NCBI RefSeq assembly: GCF_014699035.1
Contig: NZ_JACXAA010000016.1
Coordinates: 1 to 64,000, forward strand
Direction: 5' to 3'
Source of the DNA: Spirosoma validum
GTDB taxonomy: Bacteria > Bacteroidota > Bacteroidia > Cytophagales > Spirosomataceae
DNA length: 64,000 bases
Positions 18,282-28,517 of the stretch are shown here, in pieces. The position numbers and the translations under genes are program-made. Every line of letters starts with the position of its first letter. Position 1 is the first letter of the stretch. The notes beneath the pieces are model-generated. The model made no database searches, had not been told where the DNA came from, and saw only the letters and a program-made list of their open reading frames with translations.

Positions 18282-19742
18282 TTATCGAACAAAAATTATT
18301 CTCGGCAATTGGAGCGTACGCAAACCATCGTCGGTCACAAACGTAATTTCGTCCTCTACTTCTTCCCGGACGGTAGCTTTGTCCTGCGCTTCGCCCTGCG
18401 TTGCCAGCGTCAGGTAGCCAACAATCTCGGCGAGGCCTTTCTGAGGTGGAAACTCCATCAGTATCGTCGCCAGCGAAACCTGCGAACGATGACGTAGTAA
18501 TTGACCAACATTGGCTTCCAGTTGCTCCAGCGACACATCGTTGTCCGTTAGCAGCGCTGAAATGTCGGCATCCTGTTCGCCAGCCTCGACTGTTTCCGAC
18601 CGAATCTTCACCACAGCAGGTGGACGAAATAACCGACGATTCAGGAAAAAGTCGAGTTGTGGTTTGCCGTCAATGTGCATCAGGTCACGGCCTTTCGGTG
18701 GATTAGCTTTTACACGTATGGCCAGTTCCAGCACTGATTCGATCTTTTGCAGTACGTGTTTATGCTCTCGGAAGAAATTGGTCTCGATTAGCCGACGCAG
18801 ACTTTTGATAATCAAATCGTTTGCCCGGTTAACCGTACCGCCTGCTTCCACTAGATCGAATTTGAGCCGTTCGAGATCATGCAATCCTGAAGCGGCTTCC
18901 TGAAGCGCGGGCAATTGAACAACCTCGCTCATCAGGGCGTCGAACTCATCCTGTTTGGCCTGATTCATCAGCAACTCCCAAAACGCCCGGAAACTCTTCC
19001 CCTGATCACGCTCCCAGATTCGCTCGTCGATGGTTGAAAAAAGATTGTCCAACAGGCGTCCTTTCGAAAGCGAAGTCGTCAGAATTTCATCCCGTAAATC
19101 CCGGTCGATGTGCCGAAAATTCTGTTCTACCTGCCGGAAATCAGCCAGTAATCGACGGGCCGTTTCCTGTACTAGCTGAAAATTCTCACGGATGCGCGTA
19201 GCGTCCCATACGTCGAGTTCGCCCCGTTCAATACGTTCTATTTCGGCTTCCCGCTCCTGAATTTCCCGTCGTAACTGCTCAATTCGACTTGCTTTATCGC
19301 CCGAACTTCGATAGGCCAACTGCTCCAGCAAATCGAACAAAACCCGCAACCGCGACTCTGTACCAACGAACTCGTTCTGGTCAAGCTCCTGAAGCCAGCG
19401 TAACAGCAAAACCGCGTCGGGTGTCAGTTCATAAAAGGGCTCATCGTGGAGTAAATCATCGTAGAACCGACGTAGCATCCCGTCTTTTGTCCACTCGTCT
19501 AACTGCTCGCGGGGCGCCTTGGCATTAGTGTCCAGTTGATCGATGGCTAGTAAAAAATCGGTTATCCGGTTAATCAGGTCTGGCTCAATGTACCGGCTTT
19601 GGCGACGCTGTTCGAAAGCCTCGTGCAGGAACGCCGTCATAACTGAAAAGCCATCTACACGCTTACGGAAAGCTGCCAGTACCGGATGCCGTTCGTAGAG
19701 CGTTTTGGCCCACTGATAATCGAGGATAACCCTGGAAGCCAT
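18282..19742 (-). CDS. jetA: Wadjet kleisin-like subunit JetA (DUF3375)
   Basis: A 486-residue DUF3375 protein, the kleisin (MukF-like) subunit of type I Wadjet and the first gene of the operon. The N-terminal winged-helix region (TLYERHPVLAAFRKRVDGFS) is followed by a helical middle with coiled coil (residues 155-230, rich in Arg/Glu) and a C-terminal part that should contact the SMC heads. DUF3375 with DUF4194, SMC and DUF3322 is the set that defines type I Wadjet. The ATG at 19742 is clear. Its promoter should lie in 19743-19870. Confidence 0.92.
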   Translation of the reverse strand: MASRVILDYQWAKTLYERHPVLAAFRKRVDGFSVMTAFLHEAFEQRRQSRYIEPDLINRITDFLLAIDQLDTNAKAPREQLDEWTKDGMLRRFYDDLLHDEPFYELTPDAVLLLRWLQELDQNEFVGTESRLRVLFDLLEQLAYRSSGDKASRIEQLRREIQEREAEIERIERGELDVWDATRIRENFQLVQETARRLLADFRQVEQNFRHIDRDLRDEILTTSLSKGRLLDNLFSTIDERIWERDQGKSFRAFWELLMNQAKQDEFDALMSEVVQLPALQEAASGLHDLERLKFDLVEAGGTVNRANDLIIKSLRRLIETNFFREHKHVLQKIESVLELAIRVKANPPKGRDLMHIDGKPQLDFFLNRRLFRPPAVVKIRSETVEAGEQDADISALLTDNDVSLEQLEANVGQLLRHRSQVSLATILMEFPPQKGLAEIVGYLTLATQGEAQDKATVREEVEDEITFVTDDGLRTLQLPRIIFVR

Positions 19743-19871
19743 AGACTTAGGGAGCTTGGTGGTTGTAGCTACTAAAGATTGTAAACAAACCTATATACCC
19801 CACAACGTAACCTTTTTCCGCTCTTCTATCGTGTAGAGAAATTTATTTCCTTCGTAACGTATTGACTTGTT

Positions 19872-19914
19872 CCTAAAAAAAAACTCCCCACCTGTTCTGA
19901 CAAGTGAGGAGTTT
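19872..19914 (-). terminator. Intrinsic terminator of the small secreted-protein gene
   Basis: Read on the minus strand, a 15-bp stem with two G-U pairs (arms at 19881-19895 and 19900-19914) is followed by nine T (A-run 19875-19883 on the plus strand, overlapping the arm). It lies 20 nt past the stop of the gene at 19935. Confidence 0.8.
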
Positions 19915-19934
19915 ACTGGCCCTAAGAAGAACCG

Positions 19935-20333
19935 TTAGTTCATGGCCACAAGGCGGCTGGGCGTCGTTGGTGTTTTTGTGGAGAGGGTCAACTTATGCGT
20001 TGTCTTGTCAACGCCGTTCGTGATTTCTACTTCATAGGCGCCGTCGGGCAGTTCACTCAAATTCAGGCGAGTCCGGTACTGGCTTTCTTTCTTGCCCAGG
20101 TGTTGGCTATACAGTACGTCACCCTTGTCATTTTTCAGTCGAACGTCAACGGCACCGACCGTTTGTTTATCAAGCGCAATACTCAATTTGCCGTTGATGG
20201 TGGTATACACACTGGATTGATAGGAAGCTACGGCTGCTGTACGACCGCCGGGATTAGGATTTGCAAACGTAGCAGCTGATGTGGCGAAACTTACTGTAAG
20301 AGCTAAAGCGAGTGATTTGATGAGGGTTTTCAT
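19935..20333 (-). CDS. Small secreted beta-rich protein
   Basis: The 132-residue product begins with a signal peptide (MKTLIKSLALALTVSFATSA, cleavage expected after the AATFA region). The mature part is a single beta-sandwich-like domain with alternating strands (DVRLKNDKGDVLYSQHLG, then DGAYEVEITNG and THKLTLST), like the short DUF3244-type or fibronectin-like periplasmic proteins of Bacteroidota. There are no cysteines. It has its own terminator and is monocistronic. Its role is unknown; the fold is inferred from the strand pattern. Confidence 0.8.
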   Translation of the reverse strand: MKTLIKSLALALTVSFATSAATFANPNPGGRTAAVASYQSSVYTTINGKLSIALDKQTVGAVDVRLKNDKGDVLYSQHLGKKESQYRTRLNLSELPDGAYEVEITNGVDKTTHKLTLSTKTPTTPSRLVAMN

Positions 20334-20600
20334 GGCTTATATGTTTTTGTCTTTGTTTAAAATCTAGTCGGGATCTTCCCGATTGGTGAAACAAAGATAT
20401 AGGCTTAAGATGGTACTATGCATTACAAACTACCGGAACGGTTGTTTTTTTGGATGAGTGGCGATAAAGTGAGGATGATTGAATAAACGGCCCAGTCGCC
20501 CAGGGGAAAGCATCATCGAATCTACTCTCTTTTCCACTAGACGATGCTTTTTCCGTATCTTTCCCTTGCCGATAAAACCGGTATTGTGTCACGCTGCTCT

Positions 20601-21371
20601 ATGAAATCCATTATCCAACTTCAGAATCTGCAAAAATCCTACGGCTCAACCCCCGTCTTGAAGGGAATTGACCTGGATGTATCGGCCGGGCAGGTTGTAG
20701 GCTATATTGGTCCCAACGGTGCCGGGAAGTCCACAACGATCAAAATTCTGATCGGGATGCTGCCTGATTACACGGGTACGGCAACGGTGTTGGGCATGGA
20801 CGTAAAAACCAATTCGCTCGACATTAAACGCCGGATCGGGTACGTACCGGAAAATGCCGCCCTCTACGATACGCTGACGCCCATGGAATATCTGCAGTTC
20901 ATTGGTCAACTCTATGAACTGGACATCACGCAGATAGAACGGAAAGCGCTCGACTTGTTACGTCTTTTCCAACTCAACGACCACGCCGACGCCCGCATGA
21001 CGACGTTCTCGAAAGGAATGCGCCAGAAAGTGCTGCTCATTTCGGGGCTTCTGCATAATCCCGATGTTATTTTTCTGGATGAGCCCCTATCCGGCTTAGA
21101 TGCCAATGCTGTCGTGCTGGTGAAAGAGATTATCCGGCAGTTAGCCAATAACGGCAAAACGATCTTTTACAGCTCACACATCATGGACGTCGTAGAGAAG
21201 ATTTCGGATCGGATCATTATCATCAACCAGGGTCAGATCATCGCCGATGGAACTTTTGCCGAGTTGCAGCACCAGCGTCCCGAATCGCTCGAACAGCTAT
21301 TTGCTCAACTGACCGGTAGTGAAGGGCAGACGGGAATTGCCGAAGAATTTATCCATACGCTGAAGAATTAG
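20601..21371 (+). CDS. ABC-2 type transporter ATP-binding protein
   Basis: A 256-residue ATPase of the CcmA/NatA type. Walker A GPNGAGKS is at 37-44, the Q-loop region follows at YVPENAALYD, the signature is FSKGMRQKV, Walker B is VIFLDEPLSGLD and the H-loop His is in YSSHIMDVVE. It should power the multi-pass permease whose gene begins 36 nt downstream. I chose ATG 20601 because the extra 19 residues reachable from a TTG at 20544 do not fit the family. A hairpin (about 20507-20549) with a T-run lies just ahead and could attenuate transcription. The substrate is unknown. Confidence 0.9.
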   Translation: MKSIIQLQNLQKSYGSTPVLKGIDLDVSAGQVVGYIGPNGAGKSTTIKILIGMLPDYTGTATVLGMDVKTNSLDIKRRIGYVPENAALYDTLTPMEYLQFIGQLYELDITQIERKALDLLRLFQLNDHADARMTTFSKGMRQKVLLISGLLHNPDVIFLDEPLSGLDANAVVLVKEIIRQLANNGKTIFYSSHIMDVVEKISDRIIIINQGQIIADGTFAELQHQRPESLEQLFAQLTGSEGQTGIAEEFIHTLKN

Positions 21372-21407
21372 TTTTTATCATCCTAACGAAGGAAGCATGA
21401 CAACACT

Positions 21408-23081
21408 ATGACGTTCACTATTCTTTGGCTCCTCGACCGTTTGCAATCCCTATTTCAGGCACTAGGCGCTGATTACGGGCAACTACGGGCGATCGTGCAG
21501 GTCAAGCTGATGATGGATAACCGCCGGAGCCTCGTCAGTCTGGGCCGTTACGGTAAACAGTCAGCCGAAAGCAACAGCAATTTCACTCGTATTCTGGTCA
21601 TCTATACGGTGGTCGGCGGGCTCATCAGTCTGAGTATGCTGGCTATTCCCGACAAAGACGTACTGTTCTTTCCACTCACGCTGCAGTTTGCCTACATCAT
21701 GGCGCTTTGTGCGATGACGCTTATTTCGGATTTCTCATCGGTCATTCTCGATTCGTCGGATAACCAGATCATTCTGCCCCGCCCCGTTAGCAGCCGAACG
21801 CTGTGGCTGGCTCGTGTTGTACATATCAGCAGTTACCTGTTTGCCATTGCGCTATCACTGTCGGTGGTTGCGGTGATCGTCATCGCGGTTCGATTCGGGG
21901 CGCTGGCGGGTCTGCTATGCCTGATCATGAGTCTGCTATCGGCCGTGCTGATGGTCTTTCTGACCAATGTTTTTTACCTTGTCCTGATGCGGTTTATCAG
22001 CGAAGAAAAGCTTCGCGAGGTGATCAACTATTTTCAGATCGTGATGGCGGTTCTGTTTTACGGCGGTTATCAGCTTTTACCCCGTCTGATCGATTCACAG
22101 GAGGCACTGACGCAAGCCCTTGACCACCAGTGGTGGCACTACCTGATTCCACCCATGTGGATGGCTGGGGCTGTCGAAACGGTCGTTCGGCCCGTTCTGG
22201 ATTCAACGCACCTGATCTTTTTGGCACTGGCTCTAATTATCCCATTTGCCGGACTCTGGTTCATGAACCGGTTTCTGACCGCCGATTTTACACAGAAACT
22301 AAGCAGTATCGACCAGGAAAGCCGACCGGAAATGGCTCAGGTAGCTGCCGTTCGGGCAACGCAGGCGAACGGTTCAGGCTGGATAGATCGGCTATCGGGC
22401 TGGTTCACAACGAATTCGCTCGAACGGGCTGCGTTTGCCTTCACCTGGCGGGTAACGAGCCGCGACCGGAAGTTCAAGTTGAAGACGTATCCGCAATTAG
22501 GTTTCGGTCTGGCGTACGTTGTCGCGATGTCTTTCCAAAGCCGTAGCCTCGGATCGAGCAATTTCTTCTATCTGTTCGCCCTTTATTTCGCCGGTATTTA
22601 CGTCATGGTGGCGCAGTATCAACTCAGCGTTTCCGATAATTACAAAGCCTCGTGGATATACGGTAGCGCTCCTATTCGTGAACCCGGCGACGTACTGGCA
22701 GGGTCGTTAAAAGCCCTGATTATAAAACTGCTGACACCCTTCTACCTGCTGTTATCGGTTTACATTCTTTACCGGTATGGTATCGATAAAATCAGCGATG
22801 TGTTACTAGCGTTCAGCAATTCGCTGGTTATGTTGCTGAGCGCATCGCTACTGTCGACGCGTTACATGCCTTTTTCGGTAGTGCAGGACGCCCTTAAGCA
22901 GAACAACACGGCCCGTAGTCTTTTGGTAAGTGTCGTTTTGGGAGTCGTTGGCTTTTCACACTATGGCCTAACACTGATTCCTTACGGCGTATGGGCCGCC
23001 ATTCCCTTTTCGGTCGCTACGTTCTGGGTTCTGCTTCGACAATACAAAAAGACAGGCTGGGCGCAAATTGAGATGGGATAG
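21408..23081 (+). CDS. Multi-pass ABC transporter permease
   Basis: A 557-residue integral membrane protein with about 12 hydrophobic helices, starting near residue 65 after an amphipathic N terminus, with a polar central loop (residues 300-350). It lies 36 nt after the ATPase gene and on the same strand, and the two form an ABC-2 type exporter. The ATPase is of the drug/antibiotic or membrane-component exporter class; nothing in the permease fixes the substrate. A perfect palindromic terminator follows. Confidence 0.85.
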   Translation: MTFTILWLLDRLQSLFQALGADYGQLRAIVQVKLMMDNRRSLVSLGRYGKQSAESNSNFTRILVIYTVVGGLISLSMLAIPDKDVLFFPLTLQFAYIMALCAMTLISDFSSVILDSSDNQIILPRPVSSRTLWLARVVHISSYLFAIALSLSVVAVIVIAVRFGALAGLLCLIMSLLSAVLMVFLTNVFYLVLMRFISEEKLREVINYFQIVMAVLFYGGYQLLPRLIDSQEALTQALDHQWWHYLIPPMWMAGAVETVVRPVLDSTHLIFLALALIIPFAGLWFMNRFLTADFTQKLSSIDQESRPEMAQVAAVRATQANGSGWIDRLSGWFTTNSLERAAFAFTWRVTSRDRKFKLKTYPQLGFGLAYVVAMSFQSRSLGSSNFFYLFALYFAGIYVMVAQYQLSVSDNYKASWIYGSAPIREPGDVLAGSLKALIIKLLTPFYLLLSVYILYRYGIDKISDVLLAFSNSLVMLLSASLLSTRYMPFSVVQDALKQNNTARSLLVSVVLGVVGFSHYGLTLIPYGVWAAIPFSVATFWVLLRQYKKTGWAQIEMG

Positions 23082-23099
23082 ATAACCTGACTCAACTTT

Positions 23100-23145
23100 A
23101 ACCGGAAAGCGGGGATTGCTACGTAGCAATCCCCGCTTTCCGGTT
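23100..23145. terminator. Perfect 46-bp palindrome, bidirectional terminator
   Basis: Positions 23100-23145 are an unbroken palindrome (23-nt arms, AACCGGAAAGCGGGGATTGC at the left, its complement at the right). It lies between the convergent exporter permease and SusD genes and would end transcripts from both sides. Confidence 0.75.
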
Positions 23146-23201
23146 CATTCAACATACATAGCCGAAGTCTGTGCTACGTATCTATTACATGTTTCTTTCG
23201 A

Positions 23202-24698
23202 CTAGCGCTTATCCCACCAGACTTTGCTTAGGTACGAATCTCCACTGGCTAGTCGAGCGACGGCCGCATCGTAATTCGTTTTGTTCAGCAACGTTTCCTG
23301 AGTGGAGTACACGGACCGTCGGGGAATCTGTCCATTCGTAGAACCCAGATTGGGACCGGGCGTCAGTTTTGGGTAACCCATTCTCCGCCATTCGATAAAA
23401 GCTTCGTACGACCGACCAAATAACTGAATCCATTTCTGGGTACCAATTTTTTCGAGCTTTTGCTCTTTCGTTAGCCCCGTAAAAGATAACTCGGTATACG
23501 TCGTCGGAATGGTCGTTACGTTATACGGAGCCATCGACATAGCCGCTTTTACCCCGTCCTGATAAAACTTCTCAGCCTGATCAGCGGTCGAGCCCCACCC
23601 TTCCAGAGCCGCTTCGGCTTTGTAGAAACTTACGTCAGCGAAAGTGAACTGCTGGCACGGAATGGGGGGCGTGTAGGCTTTATTGAAAAACGTCATTTGC
23701 GAAGCCGTCGAATAATCGTCCTTAATAATGGTTTTAAGCAACGCATCCGTCAACGCGACCCCAATGCCTTTATAAGCCGGTTTACCAGCTTTTACTGAAT
23801 TGACGGTAGGCTCTACCAGGCGGGGAAGACGCGGATCATTGGTCGAAACCAGTTGACTCACGAAGCGATCGGCCAGATACTTTAGGTCAGGACTTCCGGC
23901 CAGCCAGTGGTTCAGCACCGGATGGACATTCGCATTGGTCGCGTCGTTGTAGGTCGGAATGGCGGCATTATCGGCGTTCGACTCCATGAGTGGTTGACCC
24001 ATGGCTTCGGTTACTGTTTTCTGCGCCAGGGCTACGTCTGCATACCGAACCCGCATGCCTAAGCGAAGCTTCAGCGAGTTACCGTATTTCTTCCACTTCG
24101 CTACGTCCCCTTTGTAGTAAAAATCGGCCGTACCGTAATTATCATCACTCGCGTTAAGTTGCGCAATGGCAGCATCGAGCGTCGTAATCAGCGATTTGTA
24201 CATTGACTCCTGCGTATCGAATGCAGGTTGGTTACTTACATTTTCGACACCCAGCGCACTTTGCGAGTACGGTACGTCGCCGAATAAATCGGTTAAACGC
24301 TGCCAGATCGAAATCTCGACAATCCGGGCAATCGCCAGTTTCGTGCGTCCCTTCGGATCATTTTCCAATCCTTTCAACAGTTGATTTCGTATCTGGCTGA
24401 TGTTCCGCAAATAGGTGTAATGGCTGGCCCAGAGGTCGGTATCGGCCTGCTGAACGTAACGCGAACTCGAAATCAGCACACCACCAGCCCACTGTTGCAC
24501 CCAGGACCCAAACTGGTTGTTAGGATATTCGTACCCTTCCGAAAAGGCAGCATCCCGTTGAACTTTCGACAGGACAAGACCCGGATCAATCGTCGTAACA
24601 GAGGTAGGGGGCGTATTTATTTGTTCAAAATCATTCGTACATGCTTGGGCCATCAACAAAGCCACAGCCAGGTAAATCGGTGTTAGTATTTTTTTCAT
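23202..24698 (-). CDS. SusD/RagB-family nutrient-binding lipoprotein
   Basis: A 498-residue outer-membrane lipoprotein that caps a SusC channel and captures ligand. The signal ends in a lipobox (L-M-A-Q-A-C), and the mature part shows the helical TPR-like SusD pattern with family segments (IARIVEISIWQRLTDLFGDV near 125; KIGTQKWIQLFGRSYEAFIEWRRMGYP in the C-terminal part). It resembles the SusD-like_2 subgroup. The frame can extend two codons to a TTG; the ATG at 24698 is preferred. It starts 44 nt after the SusC stop on the same strand. No glycosidase or peptidase is linked, so the ligand (glycan or peptide) is open. Confidence 0.92.
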   Translation of the reverse strand: MKKILTPIYLAVALLMAQACTNDFEQINTPPTSVTTIDPGLVLSKVQRDAAFSEGYEYPNNQFGSWVQQWAGGVLISSSRYVQQADTDLWASHYTYLRNISQIRNQLLKGLENDPKGRTKLAIARIVEISIWQRLTDLFGDVPYSQSALGVENVSNQPAFDTQESMYKSLITTLDAAIAQLNASDDNYGTADFYYKGDVAKWKKYGNSLKLRLGMRVRYADVALAQKTVTEAMGQPLMESNADNAAIPTYNDATNANVHPVLNHWLAGSPDLKYLADRFVSQLVSTNDPRLPRLVEPTVNSVKAGKPAYKGIGVALTDALLKTIIKDDYSTASQMTFFNKAYTPPIPCQQFTFADVSFYKAEAALEGWGSTADQAEKFYQDGVKAAMSMAPYNVTTIPTTYTELSFTGLTKEQKLEKIGTQKWIQLFGRSYEAFIEWRRMGYPKLTPGPNLGSTNGQIPRRSVYSTQETLLNKTNYDAAVARLASGDSYLSKVWWDKR

Positions 24699-24742
24699 TG
24701 ACAAATCAAGTTTGGTGAATCTGACCGATTCAGAGATGTTGT

Positions 24743-27700
24743 TTACAATTCGCAGTTGAGGCTAAACCCAACATACCGGAGCAGGGGTAACGCAGTCGAT
24801 TCCAGACCCAACGACGAATTATTGACGTTGAACGAAGACGCTTCGGGCGCGAACCCATCGGTTTTACGTTGTAAGTAGAACAGGTTTCGACCATACACCC
24901 CCGCCCGAATACTGCGGAATGGCGTTTTGCTCACCCATTTGCTGGGGATGCTGTAGTTAAGGGTCATTTCCCGCAGCATAACGTAGCTGGCGTCGTTGAG
25001 CATCTCTTCCGCCACTACGTTGTCTTTGTCGGGAGCTACTACGTTCCAATAATCCTGCGCCCGTACCGATTTGGTATTGGCCTGCGCGGTTCCGGTCCAG
25101 GTTCCATCGGCCGCCTTCGAACCAACCACACCTTCAGCTACGTAACTGCCGTCGCGACCTGGTAACGTCTTCTTGATCGTTCCGTAAATCAACTCCTCGC
25201 GTAAGCTTTGCGAATAGACTTTGCCGCCCTGACTCACGTCAATCAGGCCCGACAACGTAATGCCTTTGTACCGAAAGACGTTATTGAACCCGCCGATCCA
25301 TTTTGGTAATGCATTGCCCATTTCGTACAGAATTTTGGCATTCGTTTTCACCGGAAGGCCCGTTGCGGGGTCGATGATTCGGTTACCTGCGCCATCCCGA
25401 AGCCACTGAAATCCGTTACCCAGAATCGTACCGAACGGCTTGCCGGGTGTGGCCACGACCTGTACTCCACGATCACTACCCAGTATATACGTCGAAACGC
25501 CTTCCGCCAGAGAAACTACCTCGTTGCGGTTATGCGAATAATTGATGGTTGCATCCCAGGAGAAACCTGACGCCGTTTTGACGGGGGTTCCATTGACAGA
25601 CAGCTCAATACCATGGTTTCGAATTTCGCCCGCATTGATCAGCCGCGACGTAAACGTACTCGACGGCGGCAAGGGCACATTCAGAATCTGATTTCTGGTA
25701 CTGGCGCTGTAGTAGGCGAACGTTACGCCCAGACGATTTTTGAATAAACGAGCCTCCAGCCCAAACTCATTCGACGTCGTCAGCTCGTTTTTCAGGTTCG
25801 GGTCAGGGATGGTCGATGAAAACGACGCCAGCGGAATACCACCCTGCGTATATTGATCCAGGGAGTAATTTCCATTGAGCTGATACGGACTACCCGAACT
25901 ACCCGCCTGCGCCCAGGATGCTCTCACTTTCAGGAAACTCAGCGTAGGACTTTGTAACCGCAGGGCATCCGTCAGAATTAAGCTTCCGCTAACGGCCGGA
26001 TAAAAGAATGAATTGTTTTGGGGCGACAGTGTTGATGACCAGTCATTCCGGGCGGAGAAATCAATAAACGCCATGTCTTTGTAACCAACCGACCCTGAGC
26101 CATACACCGAGTTGATCGACGATTCAGTCAGGCCAAATACGTACGAATTTGTCAGTGTGTTGTTGATAATAAATAAGTTGGGCGCAATAAATTCATTACC
26201 TGTGTTTCCTGTCGTACGCGAGAAGTATCGCTGATGGTTGGCGCCCAAGTTCAACGCAAACGAAATATCTTCCGAGATTTTGGGCGTCAGCGACAGCAAT
26301 ACGTCGCTGTTGTCCTCCCGCGTCCGGGTAACCTCTTCGGTAATATCGCCGTTCTTATTGGTCGTTACGTACGTGCCCTTGTCGCGGTATCGAAACCGTT
26401 CGTCGGTGTAGAAATCCGTTCCGGTTCTGGCTGTCAGGCGAATCCAGTCGTTGAATTGATAACTCAGCCGGATCAGACCAATGATACGCCGACGGTCGTC
26501 CGAGTTGCGGGTCCGGGTCATGGTCCAGTACGGATTCGCCGTCGATGAATTGGTGGCATACGTTTTTTCAAGCCCGACAAATGGCGTTGTTCCATACCCA
26601 AGCTGTTTGGCAATATCGGCTGCCGTCCAGGATGAATTTGCCAAAATATCCATTGGCATACTTCGTGGCTGGCTGATAAAGATATACGCCGGATTGTCGG
26701 CAGCGTCCGAAACCGTCGGTCGATTCACGCCCGCCTGCGCGATGTAGTTGACTTTGAAGTCGGCCTCCAGCTTGGAGGTTACTTTGGCCACGGTCCGCAA
26801 GCTGATGTTATTTCGCGTCAATGTATTGGTCGGTACGTAGCCGTTAATGTTCGTATTCGAGTACGCCAGGCGGTAGTTCACAGCATCGTTGCCCCCTTCC
26901 AGGCTCAAGTTGTTAACCATCTGTTTTTCGGTATTGAAAAACTTTTGAAAGGTATTTGGCTGCGGGGTCAGGTTCAGTACGTTCCCCCACTGATCTTCGT
27001 ATTGCTGACCGTCCATACGTGGGCCCCAGCTAGCTCGGGTGAAGCGATCACGACCGCCACTCATTTTAGGCATCCCCTGAATACCACCCGACTGTGATGC
27101 CGCCCAGGTGTATATTTTGCCATCATTTCCCCGGAAGTTGGTGAACATACCATCCAGGCCCTGGCCGTACTCATCCTGAAAATCGGGCAGTACCAACGCA
27201 TCCCCTATTGAATAATCGATCCCGTATTTAACGCCGATCCCTTTTTTATTTTTACCGGATTTAGTGGTAATCAACACCACACCGTTGCTGCCCCGTTGGC
27301 CGTATAAAGCTGCCGCATTTGGCCCCTTCAGAACCGACATGGTCTCGATATCTTCAGGATTTATGTTCGAAATACCATCACCATAATCGATCCCACCGGT
27401 GCTGCCGGGTGCCCTGGGATTTTGGTTATCCATCGGAATCCCATCAATGACGTATAGCGGCTGGCTATTTCCGACGAGTGAGTTGGCTCCCCGAATAATC
27501 ACCCGCGACGAGCCTCCGGCTCCATTCGCTGAACGCGTGACCTGCACACCTGCCATCTTACCAGCAAGCGATGTCGCTACGTTCGCTTCCTTCGCCGTTG
27601 ACAAATCCTGTCCGTTCAATTCCTGTACCGAATACCCTAATGAGCGCTTGTCGCGCTTGATACCGAGCGCCGTTACCACAACCTCACTAAGCACGGCATT

Positions 27701-28009
27701 GTCTTCACCGAGAGTTACCACAATTTCCGTCTGGTTGCCTACCGGTATTTCCTGCCTGACAAACCCTACACCTGAGAAAATAAGGGTAGAATTATTATCC
27801 GCATTAACCGAGAATTTACCTGCGACGTCTGTAACAGTTCCACGAGTTGTGCCTTTCACCAGTATGTTTATACCGACCAACGGCTCTTTTTTGGCATCAA
27901 GGACGGTTCCCTGAATCGTGGATTGCGCCCACAGAGTTCCCGAAATTAAAAAGGCTATCATCGTTATGGATAGCCTTTTTTTGAAGAAGGAAGAGAGAGA
28001 TTTCTGCAT
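24743..28009 (-). CDS. SusC/RagA-family TonB-dependent outer-membrane receptor
   Basis: A 1088-residue TonB-linked receptor. After a signal peptide (about 1-28, ending L-W-A-Q) comes a carboxypeptidase-regulatory-like domain (30-110, IQGTVLDAKKEPLVGINILV), then a TonB-box-like segment (SEVVVTALG), the plug (GLAGKMAGVQV-like and IIRGANSLVGNSQPLYVIDG) and a 22-strand barrel ending in an aromatic-rich strand. Start ATG 28009 replaces a TTG four codons upstream. It forms a uptake pair with the following SusD gene. No anti-sigma/FecR interaction domain is seen at the N terminus, so regulation is not through such a pair here. A -7-like element (TATTTTTG on the minus strand, 28064-28071) lies 55 nt ahead. 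Confidence 0.93.
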   Translation of the reverse strand: MQKSLSSFFKKRLSITMIAFLISGTLWAQSTIQGTVLDAKKEPLVGINILVKGTTRGTVTDVAGKFSVNADNNSTLIFSGVGFVRQEIPVGNQTEIVVTLGEDNAVLSEVVVTALGIKRDKRSLGYSVQELNGQDLSTAKEANVATSLAGKMAGVQVTRSANGAGGSSRVIIRGANSLVGNSQPLYVIDGIPMDNQNPRAPGSTGGIDYGDGISNINPEDIETMSVLKGPNAAALYGQRGSNGVVLITTKSGKNKKGIGVKYGIDYSIGDALVLPDFQDEYGQGLDGMFTNFRGNDGKIYTWAASQSGGIQGMPKMSGGRDRFTRASWGPRMDGQQYEDQWGNVLNLTPQPNTFQKFFNTEKQMVNNLSLEGGNDAVNYRLAYSNTNINGYVPTNTLTRNNISLRTVAKVTSKLEADFKVNYIAQAGVNRPTVSDAADNPAYIFISQPRSMPMDILANSSWTAADIAKQLGYGTTPFVGLEKTYATNSSTANPYWTMTRTRNSDDRRRIIGLIRLSYQFNDWIRLTARTGTDFYTDERFRYRDKGTYVTTNKNGDITEEVTRTREDNSDVLLSLTPKISEDISFALNLGANHQRYFSRTTGNTGNEFIAPNLFIINNTLTNSYVFGLTESSINSVYGSGSVGYKDMAFIDFSARNDWSSTLSPQNNSFFYPAVSGSLILTDALRLQSPTLSFLKVRASWAQAGSSGSPYQLNGNYSLDQYTQGGIPLASFSSTIPDPNLKNELTTSNEFGLEARLFKNRLGVTFAYYSASTRNQILNVPLPPSSTFTSRLINAGEIRNHGIELSVNGTPVKTASGFSWDATINYSHNRNEVVSLAEGVSTYILGSDRGVQVVATPGKPFGTILGNGFQWLRDGAGNRIIDPATGLPVKTNAKILYEMGNALPKWIGGFNNVFRYKGITLSGLIDVSQGGKVYSQSLREELIYGTIKKTLPGRDGSYVAEGVVGSKAADGTWTGTAQANTKSVRAQDYWNVVAPDKDNVVAEEMLNDASYVMLREMTLNYSIPSKWVSKTPFRSIRAGVYGRNLFYLQRKTDGFAPEASSFNVNNSSLGLESTALPLLRYVGFSLNCEL

Positions 28010-28274
28010 ATTTGTTAACAATTTCTTAATAATTACTTAACACTAACATAACATTAGCACTTCCAAAAATAATAAAATAGTGCCCAAAGACAATGCTTCA
28101 TTACCCATAAAATGGGTTAACTAACAACAGAAAAACGAAAGCTGGTAGCTGAATTGAAACGCAGGAAATAGGCTCACAGAGTATTTATCACTAGCCCATT
28201 GCAGATTTTTAACGTATCATCTGGCACCTATCAATATGGGTGATTAACTGGAATACATACTCACACCGAGTATT

Positions 28275-28447
28275 TTAAAACGTCAGGCTAAAGGTGCTGC
28301 CTACGCCCGGTGTCAATTCGGCCGTGAGCTGGCCATTGTGGAGTTGCATGATCTGGCGGGATAAACGTAAGCCAATGCCCGAGCCGGTTTTCTTGGTCGT
28401 ATAGAAGGGAATAAAGATCTGCTCCAGTGCTTCGGGTTCAATGCCGG
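28275..28447 (-). pseudogene. Detached copy of the histidine-kinase C-terminal end
   Basis: This stretch matches the 3' end of the histidine kinase gene at 29251-29419 with about 14 differences in roughly 170 nt by eye. It encodes the kinase end, including GSGIGL (G2 box) and the terminal GSTFSLTF, in an intact frame to a TAA, but has no start and no upstream kinase. It is either a duplicated tail or the end of a related kinase lost by deletion. The differences are mostly silent or conservative, suggesting it was once a working gene part. Confidence 0.8.
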
Positions 28448-28517
28448 TTCATACTAAATTGCACTAGCTTCTCTGGAACATATATTCTTCGAGAATATAT
28501 ACCGAAAATTTCAGCCC

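Noticed and set aside
27399..27914. 171-codon plus-strand frame inside the SusC gene
   Set aside because: Antisense shadow; SusC plug motifs occupy the other strand.
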